DNA of 64,000 nt, from assembly GCF_001683795.1 (NCBI RefSeq), contig NZ_LIGX01000002.1:248001-312000 (forward strand), in the 5' to 3' direction. This DNA comes from Neoakkermansia glycaniphila (GTDB lineage Bacteria > Verrucomicrobiota > Verrucomicrobiia > Verrucomicrobiales > Akkermansiaceae). The translations under genes and the position numbers were made by a program. Within the stretch, counting starts at the first letter, position 1. Each line of letters begins with the position of its first letter. Of this stretch, positions 18,032-28,880 are shown one piece after another. Below the pieces are notes generated by a model. The model searched no databases. It was given only the letters and a program-made list of their open reading frames with translations, and had not been told where the DNA came from.

Positions 18032-20029
18032 ATGAAGTCTTATTTTTACCTTTCCCTGCTGGCTGCCGCCGGTTTGGCGACGACGACACATGCCCAAGAA
18101 AGCTTCGAAGAGGCGAAACAAGGCAACTTCACCAAAACGGCCACCATGTACGGTGAATTGACGGCAGCCCCCGACAACGCCGCCATTCACGGCAAAGGCC
18201 GCTCGGGCAAACAAGGCCTCCACATCAAAGGAGGCGAAAACAAAACGGTCGAACTGGCCTTGGCCGAAATCCCGAAAGAAGACACCGGCATGGAACTTTG
18301 GGCCGAACGCTGGACGGGAGCCAACCCCTTCGCCTTCCGCATCGAGGCCATTGGTAAAAACGGCACCAAAACCATCGCCGAAAACAACAGCATCTCCGTC
18401 GGCGGCTACAAAACGAACATCAAAGCCACTATCCCTGCCGGCACGGAAAAACTGCGCTTCGTCTCCACCGCCGCCCCGAAGGGAGGAGTCCTGCTGGACG
18501 ACCTGCTCCTCATCCCGAACACGCCGATGAAAGTCGGCATCGTCTCCTTCAAGCATCCCGGCATCTACCCCGTCATGCAGCGCAAGGAATACAACCCCGT
18601 CCTCGGCGTCAACATCCCGGCGTTGGGTGTCAAGGAAGCCAAACACCTCACGGGCGTCACCATCAACTTCAACGCCGACCCGAAAGACATCGAATCAGTC
18701 ACCCTCTACTCCGGCACCTCCGATGCTACCCATATCGGCACCGCCGTCTTCACCCCCGCCAAACCCGACAAGGCAAGCGGGCCACTCACGTTCACGGGAG
18801 ACATGCCGCTCAAATCCGGCAACAACTGGATATGGGTCTCCGTCAAACTCTCGAAAGAAGCCAACCTTGACCACACCCTCACGGCCTCGGCCGGAAGCGT
18901 CCTCATCGACGGTAAACCTGCTCCGCAAAACCGCATGGCCGTCCAGAGCACGCAAAACTTCGGCTATGAAGTCGCCCAGCCCGGAGACCTGAAATCCAAA
19001 GGCTACCGCATCCCCGGCATGATCCGCACCAAAGACGGCACCCTCATCGCCAGCTTCGATGCCCGCTACCGCCACCACGGCGACCTGGCCGCCGACATCG
19101 ACGTAGCCGTCGCACGCTCTACCGACGGCGGCCAGACATGGACCGATCCCTACGTCGCCATGGACACCGGCAATGACCCCAAACACGGCTACGACGGCTG
19201 CGGCGACGCCTGCATCCTGCAGGATGCCAAAACGGGCCGCATCTGGCTCTCCGCCCTCTGGTACCACAAAAAAGGCAACTCATGGGGAGGCTCCGCTCCC
19301 GGCATGAAACCCGAAGAAACAGGACAATTCGTCATGGTACACAGCGATGACGACGGCAAAACATGGAGCAAGGAAATCACCAACATCACCCCCCAGATCA
19401 AGGATCCCGCATGGCGCCTCGTCCTGCCCGGCCCCGGCATGGGCATCACCATGAAAGACGGCACCCTCGTCTTCCCTGCCCAGTACCGAGGCAAAAACGA
19501 TGAAACGGACAAAGGCAAACCATACTCCACCATCTGCTACTCCAAAGACAACGGCAAAACATGGACTTACGGCACCGGCATCAAAATCGACACCACCGAA
19601 TGCCAGGTCTGCGAACTCGCGGACGGTTCACTCATGCTCAACTGCCGCGACAACCGCGGCGGCTCCCGCACCGTAGGCATCACCAAAGACCTCGGCAAAA
19701 CGTGGACCATGCATGAAACCGACCGCAAGGCACTCATCGAACCCGTCTGCCAGGCCTCCCTCATCGCCGTGGACGACACCCCGGCCGGCCGCTGCCTCTT
19801 CTTCTCCAACCCCCACACCAAGGGAGGCCGCCACACCATGAGCATACAGGTATCGCAGGACGAAGGCAAAACATGGAGCAAAGCCTACACCTACGACAGC
19901 CGCCCCGGCTGCGGATACTCCTGCCTCGCCCCCATCGACAAGGAACATATCGGCATCCTGTATGAAACACCGCTTGGTATCAACTTCCTGCGCATCAAAT
20001 ACAGCGACCTCGGCCTCGGCGGCAAATAA
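18032..20029 (+). CDS. Exo-alpha-sialidase, GH33
   Basis: This 665-aa secreted enzyme hydrolyses terminal sialic acids. A signal peptide ends at TTHAQ (about residue 22). A beta-sandwich and a BNR-associated N-terminal domain follow (about 170-310). The six-bladed propeller then starts at the Arg326 motif YRIPGMIR. Five Asp-boxes are visible: STDGGQTW, SDDDGKTW, SKDNGKTW, TKDLGKTW and SQDEGKTW. By family analogy Glu523 in ECQVCELADG and Tyr629 in GYSCLAP form the Glu/Tyr nucleophile pair. I started at 18032, where the signal peptide begins and the promoter is adjacent; an ATG at 18008 would lie inside that promoter. With GH89 it fits mucin-cap removal. Confidence 0.94.
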   Translation: MKSYFYLSLLAAAGLATTTHAQESFEEAKQGNFTKTATMYGELTAAPDNAAIHGKGRSGKQGLHIKGGENKTVELALAEIPKEDTGMELWAERWTGANPFAFRIEAIGKNGTKTIAENNSISVGGYKTNIKATIPAGTEKLRFVSTAAPKGGVLLDDLLLIPNTPMKVGIVSFKHPGIYPVMQRKEYNPVLGVNIPALGVKEAKHLTGVTINFNADPKDIESVTLYSGTSDATHIGTAVFTPAKPDKASGPLTFTGDMPLKSGNNWIWVSVKLSKEANLDHTLTASAGSVLIDGKPAPQNRMAVQSTQNFGYEVAQPGDLKSKGYRIPGMIRTKDGTLIASFDARYRHHGDLAADIDVAVARSTDGGQTWTDPYVAMDTGNDPKHGYDGCGDACILQDAKTGRIWLSALWYHKKGNSWGGSAPGMKPEETGQFVMVHSDDDGKTWSKEITNITPQIKDPAWRLVLPGPGMGITMKDGTLVFPAQYRGKNDETDKGKPYSTICYSKDNGKTWTYGTGIKIDTTECQVCELADGSLMLNCRDNRGGSRTVGITKDLGKTWTMHETDRKALIEPVCQASLIAVDDTPAGRCLFFSNPHTKGGRHTMSIQVSQDEGKTWSKAYTYDSRPGCGYSCLAPIDKEHIGILYETPLGINFLRIKYSDLGLGGK

Positions 20030-20039
20030 ACCCGCATCC

Positions 20040-20073
20040 GGCCGGGAATGCAACACCTCTTGCATTTCCGGCC
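20040..20073 (+). terminator. Strong stem-loop after the sialidase gene
   Basis: GGCCGGGAATGCAA pairs with TTGCATTTCCGGCC (14 bp, one G-U) around loop cacctc. No T run follows, so it may be a weak terminator or an mRNA 3'-end stabiliser. Confidence 0.55.
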
Positions 20074-20180
20074 CATAAAGGCAACAAGGCGCCAAAAATC
20101 GAACAAAACAGACAAACGCGTCATCTCACACTCAAAGGCAACGACTCGCCTCGTTCAATTCCCGAAACAAACCCACCCCC

Positions 20181-20780
20181 ATGATCGCCTCAGCAACCAC
20201 CACAACCCTCTGCCTGTTGTCGGTAGCCCTTCACCTGCCTGAGGCACAGGCTGTGGCTTTACCGAGCCGGCCGCGCATCCCATCGAGCCAGGCAGCTTCC
20301 CCATTGCCTCGCTATGTAACTGCCGACGACATCGGCAACCTCGGCACAGAAGCAAGCTGGCAAATCTACATGCCCGAAGCCGCCTATCGTGCCGACCGAT
20401 GGAACGAACAGGAAGCACGAAGACTCGGCAGAAAAGACGACCTCGCCGCCTTACAGGCCATCAATGCCACCTACGCCCTCCTTCCAAACGACAGCCATAA
20501 CGACGGAAGGAGCAAAAAAGGGTCCGAATTCGTCCATCGACGCAACGGCGCACCCCCTCTCACCGCCGAACAAACAGCCAAATTGAACGAATCCCTCCGC
20601 GCCTCCCGTGAGGCATCGCGGACCTTCACATCCGAAGAAATACGAACGCTCATGGGATATCCGGAACTTCCCGACGCCGAAGCCGCCGCATTGATTCGCC
20701 TCTGGAACGAACTCGAAACCGCACGCTGCACTCCAAACAACAGCGCCACACCCTCCACCCCATCCTCACCTCAATCATGA
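20181..20780 (+). CDS. Secreted protein of unknown function with a duplicated WNE module
   Basis: This 199-aa protein has a signal peptide ending near AQA (residue 24). I do not recognise the family. Residues 43-82 (PRYVTADDI ... AAYRADRWNEQEARRL) resemble residues 147-182 (RTFTSEEI ... AAALIRLWNELETAR). The same pattern appears in the next protein, so this is a repeated module of about 40 residues. The tail is Thr/Ser/Pro-rich. Its stop overlaps the next start by 4 nt (ATGA), indicating coupled translation. Confidence 0.65.
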   Translation: MIASATTTTLCLLSVALHLPEAQAVALPSRPRIPSSQAASPLPRYVTADDIGNLGTEASWQIYMPEAAYRADRWNEQEARRLGRKDDLAALQAINATYALLPNDSHNDGRSKKGSEFVHRRNGAPPLTAEQTAKLNESLRASREASRTFTSEEIRTLMGYPELPDAEAAALIRLWNELETARCTPNNSATPSTPSSPQS

Positions 20781-21673
20781 AAACCTCATCCATACTGCCC
20801 GCCATCCTGTTCGCCTTCGCGACCATGGCGCAGGCCGAAGATATGACGCTTGCCAATAAAGACACGCTCGTCAACATATCCATCCTTGAAAAAGGAAGCG
20901 ACCACGTACGCATCCGCCACGACGGAGGCATCGCCAAAATCAAATACAACGAACTCACCCCCGAGTGGCAGAAAAAACTCGACCTCACGCCGGAACAAGT
21001 CACCCAGCGAATGGAATCGGCCAAGCAGGCCGCACAAGCCAAGGCAGACCGCATCCGCAACTCCTTCTCGGAAGCGGAACGCGCGCCCCGCTACCTGCGA
21101 GGCGCGGACATCATGACCATCTTCTCCGAACAGGGGGAAATCTCCACCCGCGAAGCCGAATACCTCGCCGCAGTCTGGAATGAAAAGGAAGCCCTCCGGC
21201 TTGCCCATGCCGAAGAAGCCGCCGCCTTCCGGGAAACCATCAAAAACCAGGCTCCGGCCGTCTCCGGCACGCGTGAAAAACGAGCCTCCGCGCTGGAACG
21301 CATCACCACCCTTCAGGGCGAAATCGCCACCCTGCAAGGCCAGTTGACGGCCTCGCAAGGCAGCATCGCCTCCCTCCAGCAGCAGAACAAAGACCTGCGC
21401 GAAGCATTCAAAAACATCCCGCGCGGCAGCAACACCACCATGGTCGTGGACGACGGCCCAACCATCGTCCCCTACCCCTACCCGCCTCAGCCCATCCAGA
21501 TCGTCCAGCCCGTCGTCTATCCCCGCCCGAACAGGCCTAACCACACCTGCCCGACTCCTTCCCAGCCGACGCGTCCTAGCATCACTCCGCCGCCCAACCG
21601 ACAGCCCATCTACAAACCTTCCACCCCGGCGCCATCCCAGCCGCGGACGACTCCCATCAAAATGGGACGTTGA
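20777..21673 (+). CDS. Secreted coiled-coil protein with the WNE module and proline-rich tail
   Basis: This 298-aa protein has a signal peptide ending MAQA (residue 20). A short beta-rich segment follows (about 21-65, resembling small SH3-like folds with KIKYNELTPEWQ). The WNE module lies at 104-142 (PRYLRGADI ... AEYLAAVWNEKEALRL). A predicted coiled coil covers about 165-212, and residues 228-298 are Pro-rich. The protein is probably periplasmic or cell-surface. Function unknown. It overlaps the previous gene by 4 nt, and the shared module suggests a joint role or a duplication. Confidence 0.7.
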   Translation: MKTSSILPAILFAFATMAQAEDMTLANKDTLVNISILEKGSDHVRIRHDGGIAKIKYNELTPEWQKKLDLTPEQVTQRMESAKQAAQAKADRIRNSFSEAERAPRYLRGADIMTIFSEQGEISTREAEYLAAVWNEKEALRLAHAEEAAAFRETIKNQAPAVSGTREKRASALERITTLQGEIATLQGQLTASQGSIASLQQQNKDLREAFKNIPRGSNTTMVVDDGPTIVPYPYPPQPIQIVQPVVYPRPNRPNHTCPTPSQPTRPSITPPPNRQPIYKPSTPAPSQPRTTPIKMGR

Positions 21674-21706
21674 AAACAGTCATGAGCGGCATCGCCCTGC
21701 TTCATT

Positions 21707-21732
21707 AAGCCCCATGCCCCTGCATGGGGCTT
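21707..21732 (+). terminator. Hairpin after the WNE-module pair
   Basis: AAGCCCCATG pairs with CATGGGGCTT around a short loop (cccctg). Only a weak T-rich tail follows. Confidence 0.55.
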
Positions 21733-21835
21733 CAGCTTTCCGCAACCGCTCGCAATAAAACGACAACACATTCATTATCAACAAAAATAAAACAAGAAAC
21801 ACTCTCGGCACGGACTCTGAAAAAATCCCGGCTGA

Positions 21836-22954
<1,119 letters not shown>

Positions 22955-23010
22955 AGATCCATCGGCATAGGGATTGATTCCCGCGAGTCGTCCTCATGCC
23001 GGACCTGTTT

Positions 23011-23041
23011 TCGGGGGAACCTTGCGTTCCCCCGACTTTTT
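23011..23041 (+). terminator. Intrinsic terminator between gapA and pgk
   Basis: TCGGGGGAAC / GTTCCCCCGA with loop cttgc is followed by a T run (CTTTTTA). It would end or attenuate gapA transcripts 31 nt before pgk. Confidence 0.8.
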
Positions 23042-23072
23042 ATCCGAACAACAGACCAAAACACTCATCAAT

Positions 23073-24269
<1,197 letters not shown>

Positions 24270-24294
24270 ATCTTCGGAACTCATCCGAACCGAC

Positions 24295-24332
24295 AGGAAC
24301 CGCCCTCTCTCGAAGGCGGTTCCTTCTTTTTT
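24295..24332 (+). terminator. Intrinsic terminator after pgk
   Basis: GGAACCGCC / GGCGGTTCC is followed by TTCTTTTTT. Confidence 0.85.
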
Positions 24333-24403
24333 GCAGACCTCTCTCTGCCGGAAAAGCACAGGAGGAACCTCCTCCACCCGCCTCAAAAAAAGCATGATTT
24401 GTA

Positions 24404-24492
24404 TTGACATTTAAGCGAAATTATTGCACATTGCGCGTCCGCACCGGTCACGCAGACTGGCGCGAGACCAACTTGGCGGGTGACCTCGTGCG
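24404..24492 (+). promoter_or_regulatory. Candidate promoter and structured leader of the L25 gene
   Basis: A perfect TTGACA (24404-24409) is followed, 17 nt on, only by a poor -10 (CACATT). Downstream, CGCAC-C-GGTCAC (24440-24451) can pair with GTGACC-TC-GTGCG (24480-24492), an 11-bp bulged stem about 56 nt before the ATG. Ribosomal protein leaders often bind their own product. Autoregulation here is inference. Confidence 0.4.
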
Positions 24493-24547
24493 CACCGACG
24501 TCAAAAGAACGAAGACAAAACCGCATTTTAGCTCCATCAATCATATT

Positions 24548-25147
24548 ATGGCTCAACATCACAAGCTGAACGCTACCAAGCGCAGCATCAAAGGTACCGG
24601 CAAACTCAACGCACTCCGCGCCCAGGGCATCCTTCCCTGCGTCGTTTACGGTGCAGGAGTCGAAACAATCGACATCCAGGTCAATGCCCGCGAATTCGCG
24701 GCCATGCTTGCCGGTGCCACCTCCGAACACATGCTCGTCGACCTCCAGATCGACGGAGCCGGCAAACTTTGCCTACTGAAGGACATCCAGCACAACTTCC
24801 TGACGGACAAGGCTATCCACGCCGACTTCCTCTCCGTCAATGACGACACCGTCATCACCTCCCTCGTTCCCGTCGTCCTTCAGGGTGAAGCTGCCGGCAC
24901 CAAATTCGGCGGCCTTGTGGACCAGACCCTGCATGAACTCCCGATCAAGTGCAAGGTGAAGAACCTCCCGGAAGAAATCTCCGTGGACATCTCCGCCCTC
25001 AACATCGGCGACATCCTGCGCGTAGCCGCCATCACGCTTCCCGCCGGCATCGAAACCTCCATGGACGGAGAAGTCGGCATCGTGACCATCGAAGGCACCG
25101 TCGGCAGCGATACCGAAGCAGCGGAAGCCGCCGCTCCCGAAGCCTGA
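24548..25147 (+). CDS. rplY: 50S ribosomal protein L25 (CTC/TL5 type)
   Basis: This 199-aa protein is the long, two-domain CTC form. The N-terminal 5S rRNA-binding L25 domain (about 1-95) starts KLNATKRSIKGTGKLNALRAQG, shown here in two parts (KLNATKRSIKGTG, KLNALRAQG), and includes PCVVYGAG. A C-terminal TL5 beta domain (about 100-185) has HELPIKCKVKNLPEEI. The Ala/Glu-rich tail is typical. The ATG at 24548 matches family N-termini; an upstream ATG at 24404 overlaps the promoter and leader and is rejected. A terminator follows immediately. Confidence 0.93.
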   Translation: MAQHHKLNATKRSIKGTGKLNALRAQGILPCVVYGAGVETIDIQVNAREFAAMLAGATSEHMLVDLQIDGAGKLCLLKDIQHNFLTDKAIHADFLSVNDDTVITSLVPVVLQGEAAGTKFGGLVDQTLHELPIKCKVKNLPEEISVDISALNIGDILRVAAITLPAGIETSMDGEVGIVTIEGTVGSDTEAAEAAAPEA

Positions 25148-25170
25148 TCCGCCTCCGGCAAACCTTATCG

Positions 25171-25208
25171 GCAACCGCATCCCCCACGGGGTGCGGTTGT
25201 TTTGTTTT
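25171..25208 (+). terminator. Intrinsic terminator after L25
   Basis: GCAACCGCATCCCC / GGGGTGCGGTTGT is followed by TTTGTTTT. Confidence 0.85.
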
Positions 25209-25245
25209 AGAGCCCCCACTTTTCTATTCCATTCGCTTGCCCGTG

Positions 25246-25254
25246 TGATACAAT
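25246..25254 (+). promoter_or_regulatory. Extended -10 promoter of the gene at 25278
   Basis: TG-a-TACAAT matches an extended -10, with no clear -35. The same 11-mer TGTGATACAAT occurs before the CdsA paralogue at 53953. Confidence 0.45.
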
Positions 25255-25277
25255 AAGGAACCAAGCCTCGTACGGCC

Positions 25278-26408
25278 ATGAAAATTCCGCTTTCCCTCTT
25301 CCTTTTCGTCTGCCTGCCCGTATCAGCCGACACGATCAAACTGATCGACGGCACAACCTACGAAGACTGCAAAATCCTTTTCAGGCAGGGCGAAGAAATC
25401 GTCCTTGAATACCCCGACCCGCAAACGCCTTCCATCAAACGGGAAACGCGTATCAAGGAATACGATGTATTGAAACATATCAAAAGCACGCCTGCCGACT
25501 ACGAATTCAAAAAAATCATGCGTAAAGCAGCAAGGCTGGGCGAAATGACTCCGCAAGACCGAACGGAAACCCTGCAAGCCGTCATCGATTTTCTGGAAAA
25601 ACATCCCGCTTATCCGCAAGCAGCCCAACTCGAAGAGCTGGCCGACTCATTGCGGGATGCTGCCCGCATACCGGAAGAAACCCCGGAAGGCGACGCCAAA
25701 CAAACGACACCATTAACCGATGCAAAAAAACCTCAAACGGATTCCGCCTTGGACAAAGAACGGTTCGCTTACGATCGTGAAGCCAATCGCCTGTATAACG
25801 CCATGATGGAACACACCCGCGCCGAACGCAACGTCGAAGCCATGCAAATGTTCACTCTTCTGGAGCAGTTCAAGGGCTCTGCCGCCTATGTCAAGGCATA
25901 TCCGGAAGCCGGCCGCCTGGCCGTAACGCTCCAAACCCAGTGGACACGGCAACGGGACGCCTTGCTCAAACAGCAACAAGAACGCAATCGGCAAATGGAT
26001 CGCATGTCTCCTCAAAAACAGGAACAAGCCTCCAAATACCTTGCCAAATGGCGCAACGAACAACAGACCGTCAGCAACAACCTCGCCAACGAAGCCAAAA
26101 AGAAAAAATGGAACTGGTACACGCCTCCTGAAGACAACATGGCAGCCACAACAAGCGCTCTTCATCTGGCTGAAACCGTCAGTGAGCGCTTGGCCCGCCC
26201 CATTGAGCAAACCGGCAACCGACCGGGACAGCTGACTCCTCTCATCATCGATTTCTGGCAGCAGATCGACTCCGGCGACTTGTCGCAAGCCAAGGGAACC
26301 CTGAAAAAAATCGAAACAGCCGGCATGCCGCCATCCTATCTCGAACCTCTGAAAAACGCGCTCCTGCCACAGAAAGCCACCCCGGCAGCAACCAAAGAAC
26401 TACCCTGA
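25278..26408 (+). CDS. Secreted protein of unknown function
   Basis: This 376-aa protein has a signal peptide ending PVSA (residue 17). The next 50 residues (DTIKLIDGTTYEDCKILFRQGEEIV) read as a small beta-rich domain often found after signal peptides in this phylum, quoted here only as DTIKLIDGTTYEDC. The rest is strongly helical and charged, with KQQQERNRQMDRMSPQ around residue 235. I do not recognise the family and see no catalytic motif. It is probably a periplasmic or envelope structural protein. It is monocistronic: a terminator lies upstream and hisB has its own promoter downstream. Confidence 0.65.
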   Translation: MKIPLSLFLFVCLPVSADTIKLIDGTTYEDCKILFRQGEEIVLEYPDPQTPSIKRETRIKEYDVLKHIKSTPADYEFKKIMRKAARLGEMTPQDRTETLQAVIDFLEKHPAYPQAAQLEELADSLRDAARIPEETPEGDAKQTTPLTDAKKPQTDSALDKERFAYDREANRLYNAMMEHTRAERNVEAMQMFTLLEQFKGSAAYVKAYPEAGRLAVTLQTQWTRQRDALLKQQQERNRQMDRMSPQKQEQASKYLAKWRNEQQTVSNNLANEAKKKKWNWYTPPEDNMAATTSALHLAETVSERLARPIEQTGNRPGQLTPLIIDFWQQIDSGDLSQAKGTLKKIETAGMPPSYLEPLKNALLPQKATPAATKELP

Positions 26409-26519
26409 ACGCATCGGCACCCGCGCACGCATAACCTTCATCAAACAAGGAAAGAATAACGGACAATACCGCTTCGCGCGGGCAACCTTACCCACGGACG
26501 CGCAAGACCGAATTCAAGC

Positions 26520-26548
26520 TTCACAACCGTTCCTCCATCAAGTATAAT
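26520..26548 (+). promoter_or_regulatory. Predicted leaderless promoter of hisB
   Basis: TTCACA, 17 nt, TATAAT (5 of 6 and 6 of 6), with the -10 ending 6 nt before the hisB ATG at 26555. The predicted transcription start coincides with the start codon. Confidence 0.7.
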
Positions 26549-26554
26549 CCGTCC

Positions 26555-27145
26555 ATGCGCATTGATGCAAAAACCCGCAAGACGGGAGAAACCGACATCT
26601 CCCTCGAAATCAACATCGACGGCAGCGGATGCGCTGCCATCAACACGGGCCATGCCTTCTACGACCACATGCTCCACCTCTTCACGCGCCATTCCCTCAT
26701 GGACATGACCTTGAATGCGGACGGGGATCTCGATGTCGATGCGCACCACACCGTCGAAGACGTCGCCATCGTCCTCGGAGAAAGCCTCCGGTGCGCATTG
26801 GGCGACAAAAAAGGCATCAAACGCTACGGCACGGCCTACGTACCCATGGATGAAACGCTCGCCCGCGCCGTCATCGACCTGAGCAACAGGCCCTTCCTTG
26901 AATTCCGCGTTTCGAGGGACATGCCTGATGCGCCCAATTTCCCGCTCACCCTCTGTGAAGAATTCTGCCGCGCACTCGTCAACAACCTGCGCTGCAACCT
27001 CCACATTGAAGTCTTTTACGGTCGCGACGGCCACCACATTGCCGAAGCCATCTTCAAAAGCGTGGCACATGCCCTGCGCGAAGCCATGGAAATCGATCCG
27101 CGAGCCCAGGGAATCCTTCCATCGACCAAAGGCACCCTCTCATGA
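26555..27145 (+). CDS. hisB: Imidazoleglycerol-phosphate dehydratase
   Basis: This 196-aa monofunctional enzyme carries out the dehydration step of histidine synthesis. Metal-binding histidine clusters are intact: GHAFYDHMLHLFTRHS (about 34-49), DAHHTVEDVAI (about 67-77) and the late DGHHIAEAIFK. It lacks the phosphatase domain of E. coli HisB, so histidinol phosphatase is elsewhere. hisH follows with an ATGA overlap. Only these two his genes are present here, so the pathway is scattered. Confidence 0.95.
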   Translation: MRIDAKTRKTGETDISLEINIDGSGCAAINTGHAFYDHMLHLFTRHSLMDMTLNADGDLDVDAHHTVEDVAIVLGESLRCALGDKKGIKRYGTAYVPMDETLARAVIDLSNRPFLEFRVSRDMPDAPNFPLTLCEEFCRALVNNLRCNLHIEVFYGRDGHHIAEAIFKSVAHALREAMEIDPRAQGILPSTKGTLS

Positions 27146-27762
27146 GTACCTCCCGACTCGGCATCATCGACTATGGAGCGGGCAACCTCCACAGCGTACG
27201 CAACACCTTCCGGGCAGCAGGGTACGAAAGCACCCTCGTCTCTCAACCGTCCCATCTGGAAGGCTTGACGCACCTCGTCCTTCCCGGAGTGGGAGAATTC
27301 GGAGATTGCGCCACCAAACTGCGCGCACAGGGACTGGAAGAACACGTACGCTCATGGATTGCGGAAGACAAACCCTTCCTCGGCATCTGCGTCGGCTACC
27401 AGATCCTCTTCGAAAGCGGCGACGAATCCCCCGTCGTACCGGGGCTCGGCATCCTGCGCGGCCATGTCCGCAAATTTCCCGAAGGAGACCTGAAAGTCCC
27501 GCACATGGGCTGGAACGGCATCTCCCTGCTCCACCCGGAAGACCCCGTCTGGCAAGGAATGGACGGCCATCCCCACTTCTACTTCGTCCACTCCTACTAC
27601 CCTGTACCGGAGAATGACGAATGGACGGCAGCCACATGCTCCTACGGGGGCACCTTCGCCGCAGCCGTGCGCCGGGGCAACCTTGTCGCCACCCAGTTCC
27701 ATCCGGAAAAAAGCCAGAAATTGGGCATCCGCTTCCTGTCGAATTTCCTGACGCTCCGCTGA
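27142..27762 (+). CDS. hisH: Imidazole glycerol phosphate synthase, glutaminase subunit
   Basis: This 206-aa class I amidotransferase feeds ammonia to HisF. It begins LGIIDYGAGNLHSVRN. The nucleophile cysteine is in FLGICVGYQILFE (usual GICLGMQ, so Leu and Met are replaced by Val and Tyr), and the catalytic His-Glu in ATQFHPEKSQ. Length is standard. Its start overlaps the hisB stop by 4 nt, giving coupled translation. hisF is not in the window. Confidence 0.95.
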   Translation: MSTSRLGIIDYGAGNLHSVRNTFRAAGYESTLVSQPSHLEGLTHLVLPGVGEFGDCATKLRAQGLEEHVRSWIAEDKPFLGICVGYQILFESGDESPVVPGLGILRGHVRKFPEGDLKVPHMGWNGISLLHPEDPVWQGMDGHPHFYFVHSYYPVPENDEWTAATCSYGGTFAAAVRRGNLVATQFHPEKSQKLGIRFLSNFLTLR

Positions 27763-27773
27763 CCTCTCCCTTG

Positions 27774-28880
27774 ATGAAAATCCTCGACCGCTACATCCTG
27801 CGCCAGCTCATCTTCGTCACCCTGCTCGGGGTGGTCGCATTGAGCGCGCTGCTGTTGCTCGGGGAACTCTTCAAACAACTGCGTCCCCTGCTCGTCGAAA
27901 GCGGCGCACCGCCCAGCATCGTACTGGAATTCATCTTCCAGGTCATCCCCTTCTCCCTCACCTTCTCCATTCCCTGGGGCTTTCTCACCGCTGTCCTGCT
28001 CGTTTACGGCAGGCTGGCAGCCGACAATGAACTGACCTCCATGCGCATGGCCGGCCTCAGCCTCTGGCGGCTGAGCATGCCCGCCATCGTCTTCGGCATC
28101 GCACTGTCCGCCCTGTGCTACTACGTCAACATCGAAATCGCCCCCAAAGGCAAGCAGGCCATGGCGGACATCGTCCGGCGGGCCGCCATGAACGACCCGA
28201 AAAGCCTGCTCCGCCCGGGGCAATCCATCACCAGCTTCAAAAACCAGCAAATCTTCATCGACGACGGCGATGAAGCCTCCCGCACCCTCTACGGCATCCA
28301 CATCTACCAGCTCCCCAAAGACGGCCTAACCAAAATGGTCGTACATGCCCAGAAAGCCCTGGTTGACTTTGATGAAGACCATCGCATCCTGAAACTGCAA
28401 ATGTACGACACATTCATCGAAGGACAGGACAAGGACGGCAAAGACTACTCCCCCTTCATCTCCGAAATGCCCTGGGAAATCCAGCTTCCTAATTCCGACA
28501 CCAAAAAGCTCAAGCCCAACCTCTACACCAACTCCGAAATCAACGCCCTGCTCAACGACCCGGAACAATCCGCCAAATTGACCACTCGGCAAAGACTTGA
28601 ATTCGAAACGGAATTCCCGAAACGAGCCTCCTTCTCGGTGGCCTGTATCGCTTTCGCCCTCATCGGCGTACCGCTCGCCGTCTCGGCGCGCAGGCGCGAC
28701 ACCTCCACCGGCTTCGCCATGGGCATCCTGATTGCCTCGCTCTACTTCGTCGCCCTCGTCTTCTCCGAACTCTCGCGCAAATACGCAGGCCCGGCACCAT
28801 ACTGGATCCTCTGGGCGCCCAACATCGCCTGCCTCATACTGGCTATCGAGCTGCACAGGCGCGCACGCTACCGGGGTTGA
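27774..28880 (+). CDS. LptF/LptG family permease
   Basis: This 368-aa protein has the YjgP/YjgQ layout: LDRYILRQLIFVTLLGVVAL at the N-terminus (first half LDRYILRQL), two further N-terminal membrane segments, a beta-rich periplasmic region (about 125-265) and three C-terminal helices. LptF and LptG form the ABC permease that extracts LPS from the inner membrane. One subunit alone does not tell F from G. The partner and LptB are not here. It starts 11 nt after hisH and may be read through from it. Confidence 0.85.
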   Translation: MKILDRYILRQLIFVTLLGVVALSALLLLGELFKQLRPLLVESGAPPSIVLEFIFQVIPFSLTFSIPWGFLTAVLLVYGRLAADNELTSMRMAGLSLWRLSMPAIVFGIALSALCYYVNIEIAPKGKQAMADIVRRAAMNDPKSLLRPGQSITSFKNQQIFIDDGDEASRTLYGIHIYQLPKDGLTKMVVHAQKALVDFDEDHRILKLQMYDTFIEGQDKDGKDYSPFISEMPWEIQLPNSDTKKLKPNLYTNSEINALLNDPEQSAKLTTRQRLEFETEFPKRASFSVACIAFALIGVPLAVSARRRDTSTGFAMGILIASLYFVALVFSELSRKYAGPAPYWILWAPNIACLILAIELHRRARYRG

